Position numbers and translations under genes: made by a program. A stretch of 64,000 bases of DNA from Streptomyces wuyuanensis (GTDB lineage Bacteria > Actinomycetota > Actinomycetes > Streptomycetales > Streptomycetaceae): positions 1,355 to 65,354 of the forward strand of contig NZ_FNHI01000032.1 of the NCBI RefSeq assembly GCF_900103455.1, given 5' to 3'. Below are positions 37,140 through 45,802 of the stretch, piece after piece (position 1 is the first letter of the stretch; every line of letters begins with the position of its first letter). The notes beneath the pieces were generated by a model, which worked only from the letters and a program-made list of their open reading frames with translations, searched no databases and was not told where the DNA came from.

Positions 37140-37169
37140 AGGATAGGCAAGTACTCACTTGCCTATCAA
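37140..37169 (-). promoter_or_regulatory. arsR-VOC promoter with embedded perfect palindrome
   Basis: On the minus strand TTGATA (complement of 37164-37169) and TATCCT (complement of 37140-37145) form a promoter with an 18-base spacer. A perfect 11-base inverted repeat, GATAGGCAAGT / ACTTGCCTATC with a 4-base centre, covers 37142-37167 and thus the whole spacer. It is an ideal autoregulatory ArsR operator. Confidence 0.85.
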
Positions 37170-37234
37170 GTCGGGGTGCGACGTTCCCCGGAGTCCGCCG
37201 GTGCGACCGGAATCCACGGGAGTCGGGACGGTCC

Positions 37235-37756
37235 TCAGACGAGCCGGATCTCGCCCCCGGACACGGTGATCCGCTTCTCCCCCAGCGGCCGCGTCGCCGG
37301 GCCCTTCACCACCGCGCCGTTCCCGGCACCGAACCTGCTGCCGTGGCATGGGCAGTCGATGGTGCCGTTCTCGACCTTGTCGACCAGGCAGCCCTCGTGG
37401 GTGCAGATCGCCGAGAACGCCTTGAATTCCCCCGCCGCGGGCTGGGTCACCACGACCTTCTCGGCCTTGAAGACCTTCCCGCCGCCCTCCGGCACATCGG
37501 ACGTGGTGCCGAGCCGTGCGCCCCCGTCCGCCGGGGGCGGCGTCGCGCCGCCCGTCCGCTCCTGTGCGGGGGGCGGGGACGTCTCGCCGCCGCCCTTCTC
37601 GCCGTACCGGCTGCAGCCCGCCGCCGCGGTCACCGCCAGCACGCCCGCGGCCCCGGCCCGTACCGCCGTCCGCCGTGCCACGCCCTTTGCGCAGGTGCGG
37701 CCGGGCTCGCCGCAGGCCGGCCCGCTGCCGTGTCCGTCCGCTCCGCCGTCCGTCAT
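37235..37756 (-). CDS. Tat-exported Rieske [2Fe-2S] lipoprotein
   Basis: 173 residues from ATG 37756. The N-terminus has a twin-arginine region (ARRTAVRAG), a hydrophobic stretch and a lipobox-like TAAAGC, so it is probably a Tat-exported lipoprotein. A Pro/Gly/Thr linker precedes the Rieske domain: CTHEGC and CPCHGSRFGAGNGAVVKGPA provide the two Cys and two His ligands. It carries electrons outside the membrane, probably for the adjoining DUF6529 membrane protein, whose stop it overlaps (ATGA). It is not a bc1 Rieske, as it lacks the long transmembrane anchor. Confidence 0.9.
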   Translation of the reverse strand: MTDGGADGHGSGPACGEPGRTCAKGVARRTAVRAGAAGVLAVTAAAGCSRYGEKGGGETSPPPAQERTGGATPPPADGGARLGTTSDVPEGGGKVFKAEKVVVTQPAAGEFKAFSAICTHEGCLVDKVENGTIDCPCHGSRFGAGNGAVVKGPATRPLGEKRITVSGGEIRLV

Positions 37757-38349
37757 GTCGTCACTCCGAAGGTGCGGAAGAACCACAGCGCCGAGGTGAG
37801 CCACAGGACCGTCAGCGCGGCGAAGACCAGTCCTCCGACGGCGGGCAGCAGCCACCCGGGCAGCCGCTCGATGCGCAACAGCAGCATCTTCGCGCTGAAC
37901 GCGCCGAAGAAGAAGCACCCGAGCAACGAGTGCCAGGCCGCTCGGGCGCTCTGCGTCTGGTAGCCCAGCGCGTACAGACAGTGGACCGCCACCGGCACCG
38001 CGAGGAGGAAGGCCACCCGGCCCGACCAGCGGTGCAGTACCGGCGTCCAGGCCGCCGGCCGTACGCCCGGCAGCCTGCCGTACATCGCCGTCGCCGACAG
38101 GAGCTGCACCAGCCCGAACGCGAACGCGGCCGTCGCCAGCCACGACTTCACCGCGCCCGTGCTGCTGAAGCCCGCGAGGTTGAACGCGGTCCCCGCCGGA
38201 TCGTGGAACCTCCCGTACACCCCGAGGACCACCGCCACCGCGGCCCCGACCAGCACGGGCACGGCACAGCGCGCCGCGCCGCCCGGGCTCTGGCCGTTCG
38301 GCCCGCCGGACGGGCGGTCCTGGGGCCGTGCGTTCGGATCCACGCTCAT
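37753..38349 (-). CDS. DUF6529 family membrane protein
   Basis: 198 residues with about five membrane segments after a ~28-residue hydrophilic N-terminus. Conserved His residues (VLHRWSGRVAF, AVHCLYALGYQ, AWHSLLGCFFFGAF) are placed as in cytochrome-b561-like haem proteins. The Rieske gene overlaps by 4 bases and an exported protein gene lies 19 bases upstream, so the three probably form one membrane redox unit. Function is not established; haem binding is inference. Confidence 0.82.
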   Translation of the reverse strand: MSVDPNARPQDRPSGGPNGQSPGGAARCAVPVLVGAAVAVVLGVYGRFHDPAGTAFNLAGFSSTGAVKSWLATAAFAFGLVQLLSATAMYGRLPGVRPAAWTPVLHRWSGRVAFLLAVPVAVHCLYALGYQTQSARAAWHSLLGCFFFGAFSAKMLLLRIERLPGWLLPAVGGLVFAALTVLWLTSALWFFRTFGVTT

Positions 38350-38368
38350 GGCTGCACCTCGGGGACGC

Positions 38369-39046
38369 TCAGGGGGCGACGGGGCGGGCGGTGACCTGCT
38401 CGCCGTCGATCGTGACGGCGCCCGTCCGGGGGTCGATCGGGGGAGCGGCGGCGGGCTCGCCGTCGCGGTTGACGATGCCGACCTGGCGGCCGTTCTGCAG
38501 CACGATCCAGCCGCCGTCGACCTTGGTGCCGCGCACCTCCGTGGTGGCGCGGTAGACGCCGGCGGGCTTGGCCGCGCGGGCGGCGGTGAACGGGTGGCCG
38601 GCGTTCTGGACCGTGACCGTCCCGTCGACCTTGTCCGCCTCGACCCTGCCGTCCAGCGTCGCCCCGGACTTGCTCTTCAGCCGCATGCTGCCGTCCGCGG
38701 CCACGTCGCCGCGCAGCCACGCCTCCTGGGTGCGGCCGTCGCAGTAGTAGGCGACCGCCTTGCCCTTGCGCAGCGTGATGGCGACGGAGGCGCGGTCGTC
38801 CTGGGTGCGCCCCGCGTACTTGGCGTCCCGCGGCGGCGCCGGGGACGGCGACCGGACCGCGGGCACCCTCGGCTGCGCCGGACTCGCCGGAGGACTCGCC
38901 GGGGGCGTCGGGGACGCGGGCGGGCTCACCGCCGACCGGTCGAGCGAGGTGGGTGCGGGTTCGCCGGTCGTGGCGTTGAGCGACAGCATGAACAGACCGA
39001 GCAGCAGTCCGGCGAACAGCGTGATCAGCGGCCCTGCACGCTTCAT
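38369..39046 (-). CDS. Exported protein of unknown function, next to DUF6529/Rieske genes
   Basis: 225 residues; ATG 39046 is preceded by GGGAGG. A single N-terminal hydrophobic segment (residues ~5-24) acts as signal or anchor, then a ~45-residue Ser/Pro/Ala linker with PPASP repeats, then a beta-rich domain (about residues 75-225) with short strands such as SVAITLRKGKAVAYYCDG and VYRATTEVRGTKVDGGWIVL. The single Cys lies in YYCDG. I do not recognise a named family. It is probably the first gene of the trio with DUF6529 and the Rieske protein. Confidence 0.75.
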   Translation of the reverse strand: MKRAGPLITLFAGLLLGLFMLSLNATTGEPAPTSLDRSAVSPPASPTPPASPPASPAQPRVPAVRSPSPAPPRDAKYAGRTQDDRASVAITLRKGKAVAYYCDGRTQEAWLRGDVAADGSMRLKSKSGATLDGRVEADKVDGTVTVQNAGHPFTAARAAKPAGVYRATTEVRGTKVDGGWIVLQNGRQVGIVNRDGEPAAAPPIDPRTGAVTIDGEQVTARPVAP

Positions 39047-39209
39047 CGGCGCCTCCCGCGGGGACGACCGGGCAATGGGTTGTCCATGCAAGCCGAGGTC
39101 ACAGCCCGTGTCCAGCGGAGCCACGCTCGGTGATAGCCCGAGTGGCGGCAGGCCCCGCGGTGGGTGACATTGACCGTTGTCCACCATTTCCCCGCGAAAG
39201 GGCAGGATC

Positions 39210-39650
39210 ATGGCGGGTAACGATCTCGGCGGCCTTCTGGGCAGCCTCCTCGGCGGCGGGCAGGGCGGGTCCTCCGGAGGGAACATCCTGGGCGCGCTCA
39301 TCGGTGCCCTCGCCGGCGGCGGCAAGGCCGGAGCGGCCGGAGCGGGCGGCGGGGCCGACGGCAGTCCGCTCGGCGGGCTGCTCGACGTGCTCGCCAGGTC
39401 CGGTCTCGCGGACCAGGCGCAGTCCTGGATCGGTACGGGACAGAACCAGCAGGTCAGCGGCGGTCAGATCGCTGAAGCCCTGCCGAACGAGACTCTCGAC
39501 AAGGTGGCCCGCGACACCGGAGTGACACCCCAGGAGGCGGCCGACCGGATCGCGCAGTCCCTGCCCCAGGCCGTCGACAAGCTGACCCCGTCAGGGCAGC
39601 TGCCGCAGGGCTCCTCGCTGGAGGAGATCATCCGGCAGCAGCGGATCTGA
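39210..39650 (+). CDS. YidB-like (DUF937) protein
   Basis: 146 residues from ATG 39210 behind a GGCAGGA site; an in-frame ATG at 39177 is unlikely. A Gly-rich N-terminus with repeated GGLLGSLLGGG precedes a helical domain with LLDVLARSGLADQAQSWIGTG and the signature NQQVSGGQIAEALPNETL, as in E. coli YidB. Function is unknown; it is probably cytoplasmic. Followed by a clear hairpin terminator. Confidence 0.88.
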   Translation: MAGNDLGGLLGSLLGGGQGGSSGGNILGALIGALAGGGKAGAAGAGGGADGSPLGGLLDVLARSGLADQAQSWIGTGQNQQVSGGQIAEALPNETLDKVARDTGVTPQEAADRIAQSLPQAVDKLTPSGQLPQGSSLEEIIRQQRI

Positions 39651-39717
39651 CCCCGCGGAGTCACCGGACGGGCCGCGACGACCGCGCCCCGCGTCTCTCG
39701 GGCCGGTCGCCGCGGCC

Positions 39718-39750
39718 CCGCGTCCGGGCGGCCGACCGTCCCGGACGCGG
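39718..39750 (+). terminator. Terminator hairpin after the yidB-like gene
   Basis: An 11-base perfect inverted repeat (CCGCGTCCGGG / CCCGGACGCGG) with an 11-base loop. The rest of the 327-base gap 39651-39977 holds no gene I can support; the aroH promoter must lie in its right half. Confidence 0.75.
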
Positions 39751-39977
39751 CACCAAGGGCCGTCCCGTCATCACCGGTGGATCAGCGCGCGGCGTCGGAT
39801 GCGGTGCACCGCAAGGCGGAGGGCCGCCTTCATACGGGCGTATTCGGGCGATCCGACAACGCAGCGAGGTGCCGTGGCTGTCGCCGCGCGCCCGCTGGGG
39901 ATTGCGGGACAGCCCTTAGGCTGATCGGAGCATCCGCGGGCTCGGACCGCGGAGTCGATGCCGAGGAGGAGCGCGAG

Positions 39978-40340
39978 GTGGCGGTACGAGCCGTCCGGGG
40001 AGCCGTCCAGCTGGAACGGGACGAGGCCGGGCACATGGACGAGCAGGTCGGTGAACTGCTCACCGCCATCCTGGAGCGCAATGGGCTCACGGCGGACGAC
40101 CTGATCAGCATCTGGTTCACGGCCACACCGGATCTGCACAGCGACTTCCCGGCCGCCGCCGCGCGCGGCCTCGGCATCGTCGACGTACCGCTCATCTGCG
40201 CCCAGGAGCTCGACATCGCCGGAGCGATGCCCCGCGTCGTGCGCGTACTCGCCCACATCGAGTCGGATCTGCCCAAGTCCGAGGTCGCGCACGTCTACCT
40301 CGGTGCCGCGGCCGCCCTGCGCAAGGACATCGCCCAGTGA
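39978..40340 (+). CDS. aroH: Chorismate mutase AroH
   Basis: 120 residues from GTG 39978 behind GAGGAG, the usual AroH length. VRAVRGAVQLERDE at the N-terminus holds the active-site Arg; NGLTADDLISIWFTATPDL and the final VAHVYLGAAAALRKD match the trimeric AroH fold. It converts chorismate to prephenate. It overlaps tyrA by 4 bases, giving consecutive steps to tyrosine. Upstream reading in frame to 39777 is rejected because it has no family similarity. Confidence 0.95.
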   Translation: MAVRAVRGAVQLERDEAGHMDEQVGELLTAILERNGLTADDLISIWFTATPDLHSDFPAAAARGLGIVDVPLICAQELDIAGAMPRVVRVLAHIESDLPKSEVAHVYLGAAAALRKDIAQ

Positions 40341-41422
40341 GAACCGCCCTCGTCATCGGAACCGGCCTGATCGGCACCTCGGCGGCCCTGGCGCTCGCCG
40401 GGCGCGGGGTCACCGTCCACCTCACGGACCACGACCCCGCCCGGGCGAGGACGGCGGCCGCGCTCGGCGCGGGCACCGACGAGATCCCCGAGGCCCCCGT
40501 CGACCTCGCCGTCGTCGCAGTGCCGCCCGCCCATGTGCCCGCGACGCTGGCCGAGGCGATGCGCGCCGGGGTCGCGCGCGGCTATCTCGACGTCGCCAGC
40601 GTCAAGGGCGGTCCGCGCCGCGAGCTGGAGGCGCTGGGCGTCGACATGTCGACGTACATCGGTACGCACCCGATGTCCGGCAAGGAGCGGTCCGGCCCGC
40701 TGGCGGCCACCGCCGATCTCTTCGAGGGGCGGCCCTGGGTCCTCACGCCGACCCGGGAGACCGACACCGAGGTGCTGAACCTGGCGCTGGAGCTGGTCGC
40801 GCTCTGCCGCGCGGTCCCCGTCGTGATGGATGCCGACGCCCACGACCGCGCGGTCGCGCTGGTCTCGCACACCCCCCAGCTGATCTCGTCCATGGTCGCG
40901 GCCCGGCTGGCGGACGCGGACGAGACGGCCGTGCGGCTGTGCGGGCAGGGCATCCGCGACGTGACCCGGATCGCGGCCTCCGACCCCACGATGTGGATCG
41001 ACATCCTGTCCGCCAACCCGGGCCCGGTCGCCGACGTACTCGCGGGTGTCGCGGCGGACCTGGACGAGACGGTCCGCGCCCTGCGCGCCCTGCAGTCCTC
41101 CGACGAGGACAAGCGGCGCGACGGCGCGAGCGGGGTCGAGGACGTCCTGCGCCGCGGCAACGCGGGTCGCGAACGCGTCCCGGGCAAGCACGGCGCCGCG
41201 CCGGCGGTCTACGAGACCGTCGCGGTCCTCATCAGCGACCGGCCGGGCGAGCTCGCCCGCATCTTCGCCGACGCGGGCAGCGCGGGCGTCAACATCGAGG
41301 ACGTCCGCATCGAACACGCGACCGGCCAGCAGGCGGGTCTGGTCCAGCTCATGGTGGATCCCTCGGCCGCCCCCGTGCTGGCGGCGGCGCTGCGCGAGCG
41401 GGGCTGGGCGCTGCGCCAGTGA
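40337..41422 (+). CDS. tyrA: Prephenate dehydrogenase with C-terminal ACT domain
   Basis: 361 residues; GTG overlaps aroH. The NAD(P)-binding Rossmann motif is IGTGLIGTSAALAL at the N-terminus; THPMSGKERSGP is the substrate loop, and the middle helical dimerisation domain follows. An ACT regulatory domain occupies about residues 290-361 (VLISDRPGELARIFADAG), so tyrosine feedback control is likely. It oxidatively decarboxylates prephenate to 4-hydroxyphenylpyruvate. Confidence 0.94.
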   Translation: MRTALVIGTGLIGTSAALALAGRGVTVHLTDHDPARARTAAALGAGTDEIPEAPVDLAVVAVPPAHVPATLAEAMRAGVARGYLDVASVKGGPRRELEALGVDMSTYIGTHPMSGKERSGPLAATADLFEGRPWVLTPTRETDTEVLNLALELVALCRAVPVVMDADAHDRAVALVSHTPQLISSMVAARLADADETAVRLCGQGIRDVTRIAASDPTMWIDILSANPGPVADVLAGVAADLDETVRALRALQSSDEDKRRDGASGVEDVLRRGNAGRERVPGKHGAAPAVYETVAVLISDRPGELARIFADAGSAGVNIEDVRIEHATGQQAGLVQLMVDPSAAPVLAAALRERGWALRQ

Positions 41423-41565
41423 CCCGTGGGACGGCTGCTTCCCGGGCCCTGCCCGCCGGTCCGGGAAGCGGTGCATGGGGTCCCTTCCGCACTCGGTAAC
41501 CTTGTGCAGGGCACCTTGGCACTCCGGCCTGCCCGCACACCAGCTTCAGGAAGGTCTCCGACACC

Positions 41566-42246
41566 GTGGAATCCGTGATCGTCGCCATCGACGGCCCCTC
41601 CGGCACGGGCAAGTCGAGCACCTCCAAGGCGGTCGCCGCAGAGCTGGGTCTCAGCTACCTGGACACCGGTGCCCAGTACCGGGCGATCACCTGGTGGATG
41701 CTGACCAACGGCATCGACGTGGACGACCCGTCGGCCATCGCCACCGTCTGCGACAAGCCGGTGATCGAGTCCGGCACGGATCCGCTCGCCCCGACGATCA
41801 GCGTCGACGGCGTGGACGCCTCCGGCCCCATCCGCACCAGGGAGGTGACCTCCAGGGTGAGCGCCGTCAGCGCGGTCCCGGAAGTGCGCGCCCGGATCAC
41901 CGAGCTGCAGCGGACCATCGCCTCGGCCGCCGAGAAGGGCATCGTCGTCGAGGGCCGGGACATCGGCACCACCGTGCTCCCCGCCGCCGATGTGAAGATC
42001 TTCCTCACCGCCTCCCCGGAAGCCCGTGCGGCCCGCCGCAGCGGCGAGCTGAAGGGCAAGGAGGCGACCGACCTCGCCGCCACCCGCGAGGCGCTGATCA
42101 AGCGGGACGCCGCCGACTCCGGTCGGAAGACCTCCCCGCTGGCCAAGGCGGACGACGCCGTCGAGGTCGACACCACCGATCTCACGCTCAAGCAGGTCAT
42201 CGAGTGTGTCGTCGCTCTCGTTGAGGAGAAGCGGGCCTCGAAGTGA
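41566..42246 (+). CDS. cmk: (d)CMP kinase
   Basis: 226 residues from GTG 41566. The P-loop is GPSGTGKSS near residue 10; YLDTGAQYRAI is the CMP-binding segment and GRDIGTTVLP the conserved middle motif. It phosphorylates CMP and dCMP for nucleic acid synthesis. The gap from tyrA is 143 bases. The stop overlaps the acyltransferase GTG by 4 bases. Confidence 0.96.
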   Translation: MESVIVAIDGPSGTGKSSTSKAVAAELGLSYLDTGAQYRAITWWMLTNGIDVDDPSAIATVCDKPVIESGTDPLAPTISVDGVDASGPIRTREVTSRVSAVSAVPEVRARITELQRTIASAAEKGIVVEGRDIGTTVLPAADVKIFLTASPEARAARRSGELKGKEATDLAATREALIKRDAADSGRKTSPLAKADDAVEVDTTDLTLKQVIECVVALVEEKRASK

Positions 42247-42884
42247 CCGTACCGTCCGCGAGGGGCGCCGCCGTCGGCCGGGGGATCGGCATCGGCCTCA
42301 TGAACACGCTGTGGCGGCCGCGGGTGCTCGGCGCCTGGCAGGTGCCGGCCACGGGCCCCGTCATCCTCGCCGTCAACCACGCGCACAACATCGACGGTCC
42401 GATGCTCATGGGCACGGCACCCAGGCCGGTGCACTTCCTCATCAAGAAGGAGGCGTTCATCGGCCCGCTCAACCCGTTCCTGACCGGGATCGGGCAGCTG
42501 AAGGTGGACCGTTCGACCGCGGACCGGGCCGCCGTGACCAACGCCCTCGGCGTGCTGGAGAACGGCGGCGTCCTCGGGATCTTCCCCGAGGGCACCCGCG
42601 GCGGCGGCGACTTCAGCTCCATCCGCGCCGGGCTCGCGTACTTCGCCGTGCGCTCCGGGGCCCCGATCGTCCCGGTCGCCGTGCTGGGCAGCGAGCGCGG
42701 AGGCCGGCTGATACCGGCGCTGCCCCCGCTGCGCAGCCGCTTCGACATCGTCTTCGGCGAGCCCTTCGAACCCGGTGACGGGAGCGGGCGGCGCACCCGC
42801 ACGGCGCTCGACGAGGCGACCGTACGCATCCAGGAACGGCTCACCGCCCACCTGGAAAACGCCAAGCGCCTCAGCGGGCGCTGA
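42243..42884 (+). CDS. Lysophospholipid (1-acylglycerol-3-phosphate) acyltransferase
   Basis: 213 residues, GTGA overlap with cmk. The catalytic His-x4-Asp motif is NHAHNIDGP and the glycerol-phosphate loop is FPEGTRGGGD. It lacks a strong membrane segment and is probably peripheral. It acylates lysophosphatidic acid in phospholipid synthesis. The cmk-plsC-der order is typical for actinobacteria. Confidence 0.92.
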   Translation: MTVPSARGAAVGRGIGIGLMNTLWRPRVLGAWQVPATGPVILAVNHAHNIDGPMLMGTAPRPVHFLIKKEAFIGPLNPFLTGIGQLKVDRSTADRAAVTNALGVLENGGVLGIFPEGTRGGGDFSSIRAGLAYFAVRSGAPIVPVAVLGSERGGRLIPALPPLRSRFDIVFGEPFEPGDGSGRRTRTALDEATVRIQERLTAHLENAKRLSGR

Positions 42885-42957
42885 GCGAGACTTCAGTAGT
42901 GGGCCACGGCCGCACGGGCCGGGTCCACCGACCACGAATGAACGAGGAACGGACTTC

Positions 42958-44406
42958 ATGAACGACCAGCACGACCACGGGGCACTCGGCGACACCGAGT
43001 ACGCGGAGTTCATGGAGCTCGCCGCGGAGGAGGGCTTCGACCTCGAGGACGTCGAAGGCGCCATCGAGGAGGCCGGCCACGGCCCGCTGCCGGTGCTCGC
43101 CGTCGTCGGCCGCCCGAACGTCGGCAAGTCGACCCTGGTGAACCGCTTCATCGGGCGCCGCGAGGCCGTCGTCGAGGACAAGCCCGGTGTCACCCGTGAC
43201 CGGGTCACCTACGAAGCCGAGTGGGCCGGCCGTCGCTTCAAGGTCGTCGACACCGGCGGCTGGGAGCAGGACGTCCTCGGCATCGACGCCTCCGTCGCCG
43301 CCCAGGCCGAGTTCGCCATCGAGGCCGCCGACGCGGTCGTCTTCGTCGTGGACGCCACGGTGGGCGCCACCGACACCGACGAGGCCGTCGTGAAGCTGCT
43401 GCGCCGCGCCGGGAAGCCCGTCGTCCTCGCCGCCAACAAGGTCGACGGCCCGTCCGCCGAGGCCGACGCCGCCATGCTCTGGTCCCTGGGCCTCGGCGAG
43501 CCGTTCCCGGTGTCCGCGCTGCACGGCCGTGGCACCGGCGACCTGCTCGACGAGGTCCTCAAGGCACTTCCCGACGCCCCCGCCCAGACCTTCGGCACCG
43601 CCGTCGGCGGACCGCGCCGCATCGCTCTCATCGGCCGTCCGAACGTCGGCAAGTCGTCCCTGCTGAACAAGGTGGCGGGCGAGGAGCGGGTCGTCGTCAA
43701 CGAGATGGCCGGCACCACCCGCGACCCCGTCGACGAACTCATCGAACTCGGCGGCACGACCTGGAAGTTCGTGGACACCGCGGGCATCCGCAAGAAGGTC
43801 CACCTCCAGGAGGGCGCGGACTACTACGCCTCGCTGCGCACCGCGGCCGCCGTCGAGAAGGCCGAGGTCGCCGTCGTACTGATCGACACCAGCGAGTCCA
43901 TCTCGGTCCAGGACCAGCGGATCATCACCATGGCCGTCGAGGCGGGCCGTGCGCTCGTCATCGCGTACAACAAGTGGGACACCCTCGACGAGGAGCGCCG
44001 CTACTACCTGGAGCGCGAGATCGAGACGGAGATGCAGCAGGTCTCCTGGGCGCCGCGGGTGAACGTCTCGGCCGCGACCGGCCGGCACATGGAGAAGCTG
44101 GTCCCGGCGATCGAGACCGCCCTGGAGGGCTGGGAGACCCGGGTGCCGACGGGCCGGCTCAACGCCTTCCTCGGCGAGCTCGTCTCCGCCCATCCCCACC
44201 CCATCCGGGGCGGCAAGCAGCCCCGCATCCTCTTCGGCACGCAGGCCGGCACGAAGCCGCCGCGCTTCGTGCTCTTCGCCTCCGGCTTCCTGGAGCACGG
44301 CTACCGCCGCTTCGTGGAGCGCAGGCTCCGCGAGGAGTTCGGCTTCGAGGGCACCCCGATCCACATCTCCGTACGGGTGCGCGAGAAGCGGTCCAAGAAG
44401 AAGTAG
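42958..44406 (+). CDS. der: Ribosome biogenesis GTPase Der
   Basis: 482 residues, ATG 42958. Two tandem Era-like G domains carry G1 motifs GRPNVGKS at residues 51-58 and 226-233; ANKVD and YNKWD are the G4 motifs. A KH-like domain follows and ends with a basic EKRSKKK tail. An acidic ~45-residue N-terminus (EYAEFMELAAEEGFDLED) precedes G1, as in other actinobacteria. It acts in 50S subunit maturation. Confidence 0.96.
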   Translation: MNDQHDHGALGDTEYAEFMELAAEEGFDLEDVEGAIEEAGHGPLPVLAVVGRPNVGKSTLVNRFIGRREAVVEDKPGVTRDRVTYEAEWAGRRFKVVDTGGWEQDVLGIDASVAAQAEFAIEAADAVVFVVDATVGATDTDEAVVKLLRRAGKPVVLAANKVDGPSAEADAAMLWSLGLGEPFPVSALHGRGTGDLLDEVLKALPDAPAQTFGTAVGGPRRIALIGRPNVGKSSLLNKVAGEERVVVNEMAGTTRDPVDELIELGGTTWKFVDTAGIRKKVHLQEGADYYASLRTAAAVEKAEVAVVLIDTSESISVQDQRIITMAVEAGRALVIAYNKWDTLDEERRYYLEREIETEMQQVSWAPRVNVSAATGRHMEKLVPAIETALEGWETRVPTGRLNAFLGELVSAHPHPIRGGKQPRILFGTQAGTKPPRFVLFASGFLEHGYRRFVERRLREEFGFEGTPIHISVRVREKRSKKK

Positions 44407-44510
44407 CGGCGGGCGCTGCGCCTTTGACACGGCGCGGCGTACGGGGACGGCGCCGTGACCGCAGCGACCCGCCTCCGCCGCCGCCCGCACGGCAGCGGCG
44501 CGCACTCCGC

Positions 44511-44561
44511 GCACATGCACGACGGCCGGGACGCCATGCGTCCCGGCCGTCGTGCATGTGC
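44511..44561. terminator. Very long perfect hairpin between der and a convergent small gene
   Basis: A 23-base perfect inverted repeat (left arm 44511-44533, right arm 44539-44561) encloses a 5-base loop. It lies about 100 bases after der and 10 bases beyond the stop of the convergent gene, so it can end transcription from both sides. Confidence 0.9.
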
Positions 44562-44570
44562 GGTCGCCCC

Positions 44571-44864
44571 TCACAGCCCCCTGCGGGGCGCGGGCGGCAG
44601 TGCGCGGGCGTGAAGCCCTCCGGCGTGCTGCCGGATCCCGGCCGGCCAGGGGCTCAGCCGACCGCCGGCGACGGCGCCGAGACCGGCGCCGCTGCCGTGC
44701 AGGCCGGTTCCGAATCCCTTGAAGGCGAGGTCCTCCTCGCCCGTGCGGTCACCGGGCAGTGCCCGGAAGGCCCTTCGGTACTCGGAGTAGAGCGCGTCGT
44801 AGATCGGGGTGGCCGAAGCGTTTCGGCTCTCGTACGGTCGGCGGGCGGGGTCGTCTGTGTGCAC
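44571..44864 (-). CDS. Small conserved Streptomyces protein of unknown function
   Basis: 97 residues from GTG 44864 (VHTDDPARRPYESRNAS...). The frame has strong G/C in third positions and a natural composition, including IYDALYSEYRRAFRALPGD, while the opposite strand and other frames read as Arg/Pro-rich noise. The end is Gly/Ala/Pro-rich. I recall similar short proteins in Streptomyces but know no function. No clear ribosome site precedes the GTG; the same frame stays open upstream, so the start is uncertain. The gene lies 116 bases after the next minus-strand gene's end and could be in its operon. Confidence 0.65.
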   Translation of the reverse strand: MHTDDPARRPYESRNASATPIYDALYSEYRRAFRALPGDRTGEEDLAFKGFGTGLHGSGAGLGAVAGGRLSPWPAGIRQHAGGLHARALPPAPRRGL

Positions 44865-44980
44865 ATAGGAGCCAACGACCCCGATGCCCGTCGGATGCGG
44901 GCCCGTCCCGGAAATCGCAGTTCGGCGGGGGTACGGGGGGCGCACGCCCGGGTCCGCTTCCGGCACGGGGCCCGCGGCCC

Positions 44981-45802
44981 TCAGGTGCCCGCGAGCGGCA
45001 TCGCCGCAGCGACCAGCCGCCCGTTCGCGGCAGCCTTGTCGAGTGCGTCCCGGAGCAGGTCCTCGCGCGGCTGCTGGCCGATCGAGCCGACCGGGGCGGC
45101 GAAGACGAGGACCTTGTGCGACTTGTTGGCGGCGGTGCGCCAGCCGTCGGTGACCTGCAGCGGCTGGTGGGCCTGCCACCAGGCGACCTGGCCGCTCCCG
45201 CCGGTGCCCGGCTGGAGCACGGCGTGCAGTTGCCCCATGGCGAGCAGCACCGACCAGCCGTGCAGCGCGGGGGGCAGCTGGTCGACGGTGGAGACCGGCA
45301 GGAAACCCTGCTCGATCAGCAGCGGCAGGAAGTCGTCGCCGCCCTCGCCGAAGCTGCCGGGGCGGGCGATCGGCGCGGTCGGCTCCACGACGAGCGCGGG
45401 GTGCAGCTCGTCGCCGATCAGGACCAGGCCGCTGGTCACGCCGAGCACCGCCTGCTCCTGCGGCGCCGCGGGCATCCCGTGGCCCGGGTGGGCGGCCTGC
45501 TGGTAGTGGGCGGCCGGGGCCGCTGCCTCGCCGGTGATGGAGCGGACGGCGCCCTTGAGCTGCTCCTCGGCGACCTGGACGACCTGGGAGGGGATGCAGC
45601 TGGCATGGGCGAAGGCCAGGACGGCGGTCTCCTCGCCGACGAACAGGACGGTGCTGGTCCGCTCCTGCTCGGAGTCGCCCGGAGTGCGGCAGGAGGTGCA
45701 GTCGTAGTTGCCGGGGGCGTTCTCGCCGGCGAGCAGCCGGTCGGCTTCTTCGTCGCCGATCTCGGCGCGTACGTCCTCGCTGACGTCGAGCATGCGCGGC
45801 AC
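44981..45802 (-). CDS. Conserved actinobacterial protein of unknown function (CxxC motif)
   Basis: 273 residues from GTG 45802, with GAGGAG 6 bases upstream; ATG 45793 is also in frame. An acidic N-terminus (LDVSEDVRAEIGDEEADRLL) is followed by NYDCTSCRTPGD, a possible zinc or redox CxxC, and AHASCIPSQVVQV. The rest alternates strands and helices (LVLIGDELHPALVVEPT; LPLLIEQGFLPVS). No membrane segment or catalytic motif is apparent. It is divergent from a glycosyltransferase gene across 347 bases. Confidence 0.8.
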   Translation of the reverse strand: MPRMLDVSEDVRAEIGDEEADRLLAGENAPGNYDCTSCRTPGDSEQERTSTVLFVGEETAVLAFAHASCIPSQVVQVAEEQLKGAVRSITGEAAAPAAHYQQAAHPGHGMPAAPQEQAVLGVTSGLVLIGDELHPALVVEPTAPIARPGSFGEGGDDFLPLLIEQGFLPVSTVDQLPPALHGWSVLLAMGQLHAVLQPGTGGSGQVAWWQAHQPLQVTDGWRTAANKSHKVLVFAAPVGSIGQQPREDLLRDALDKAAANGRLVAAAMPLAGT

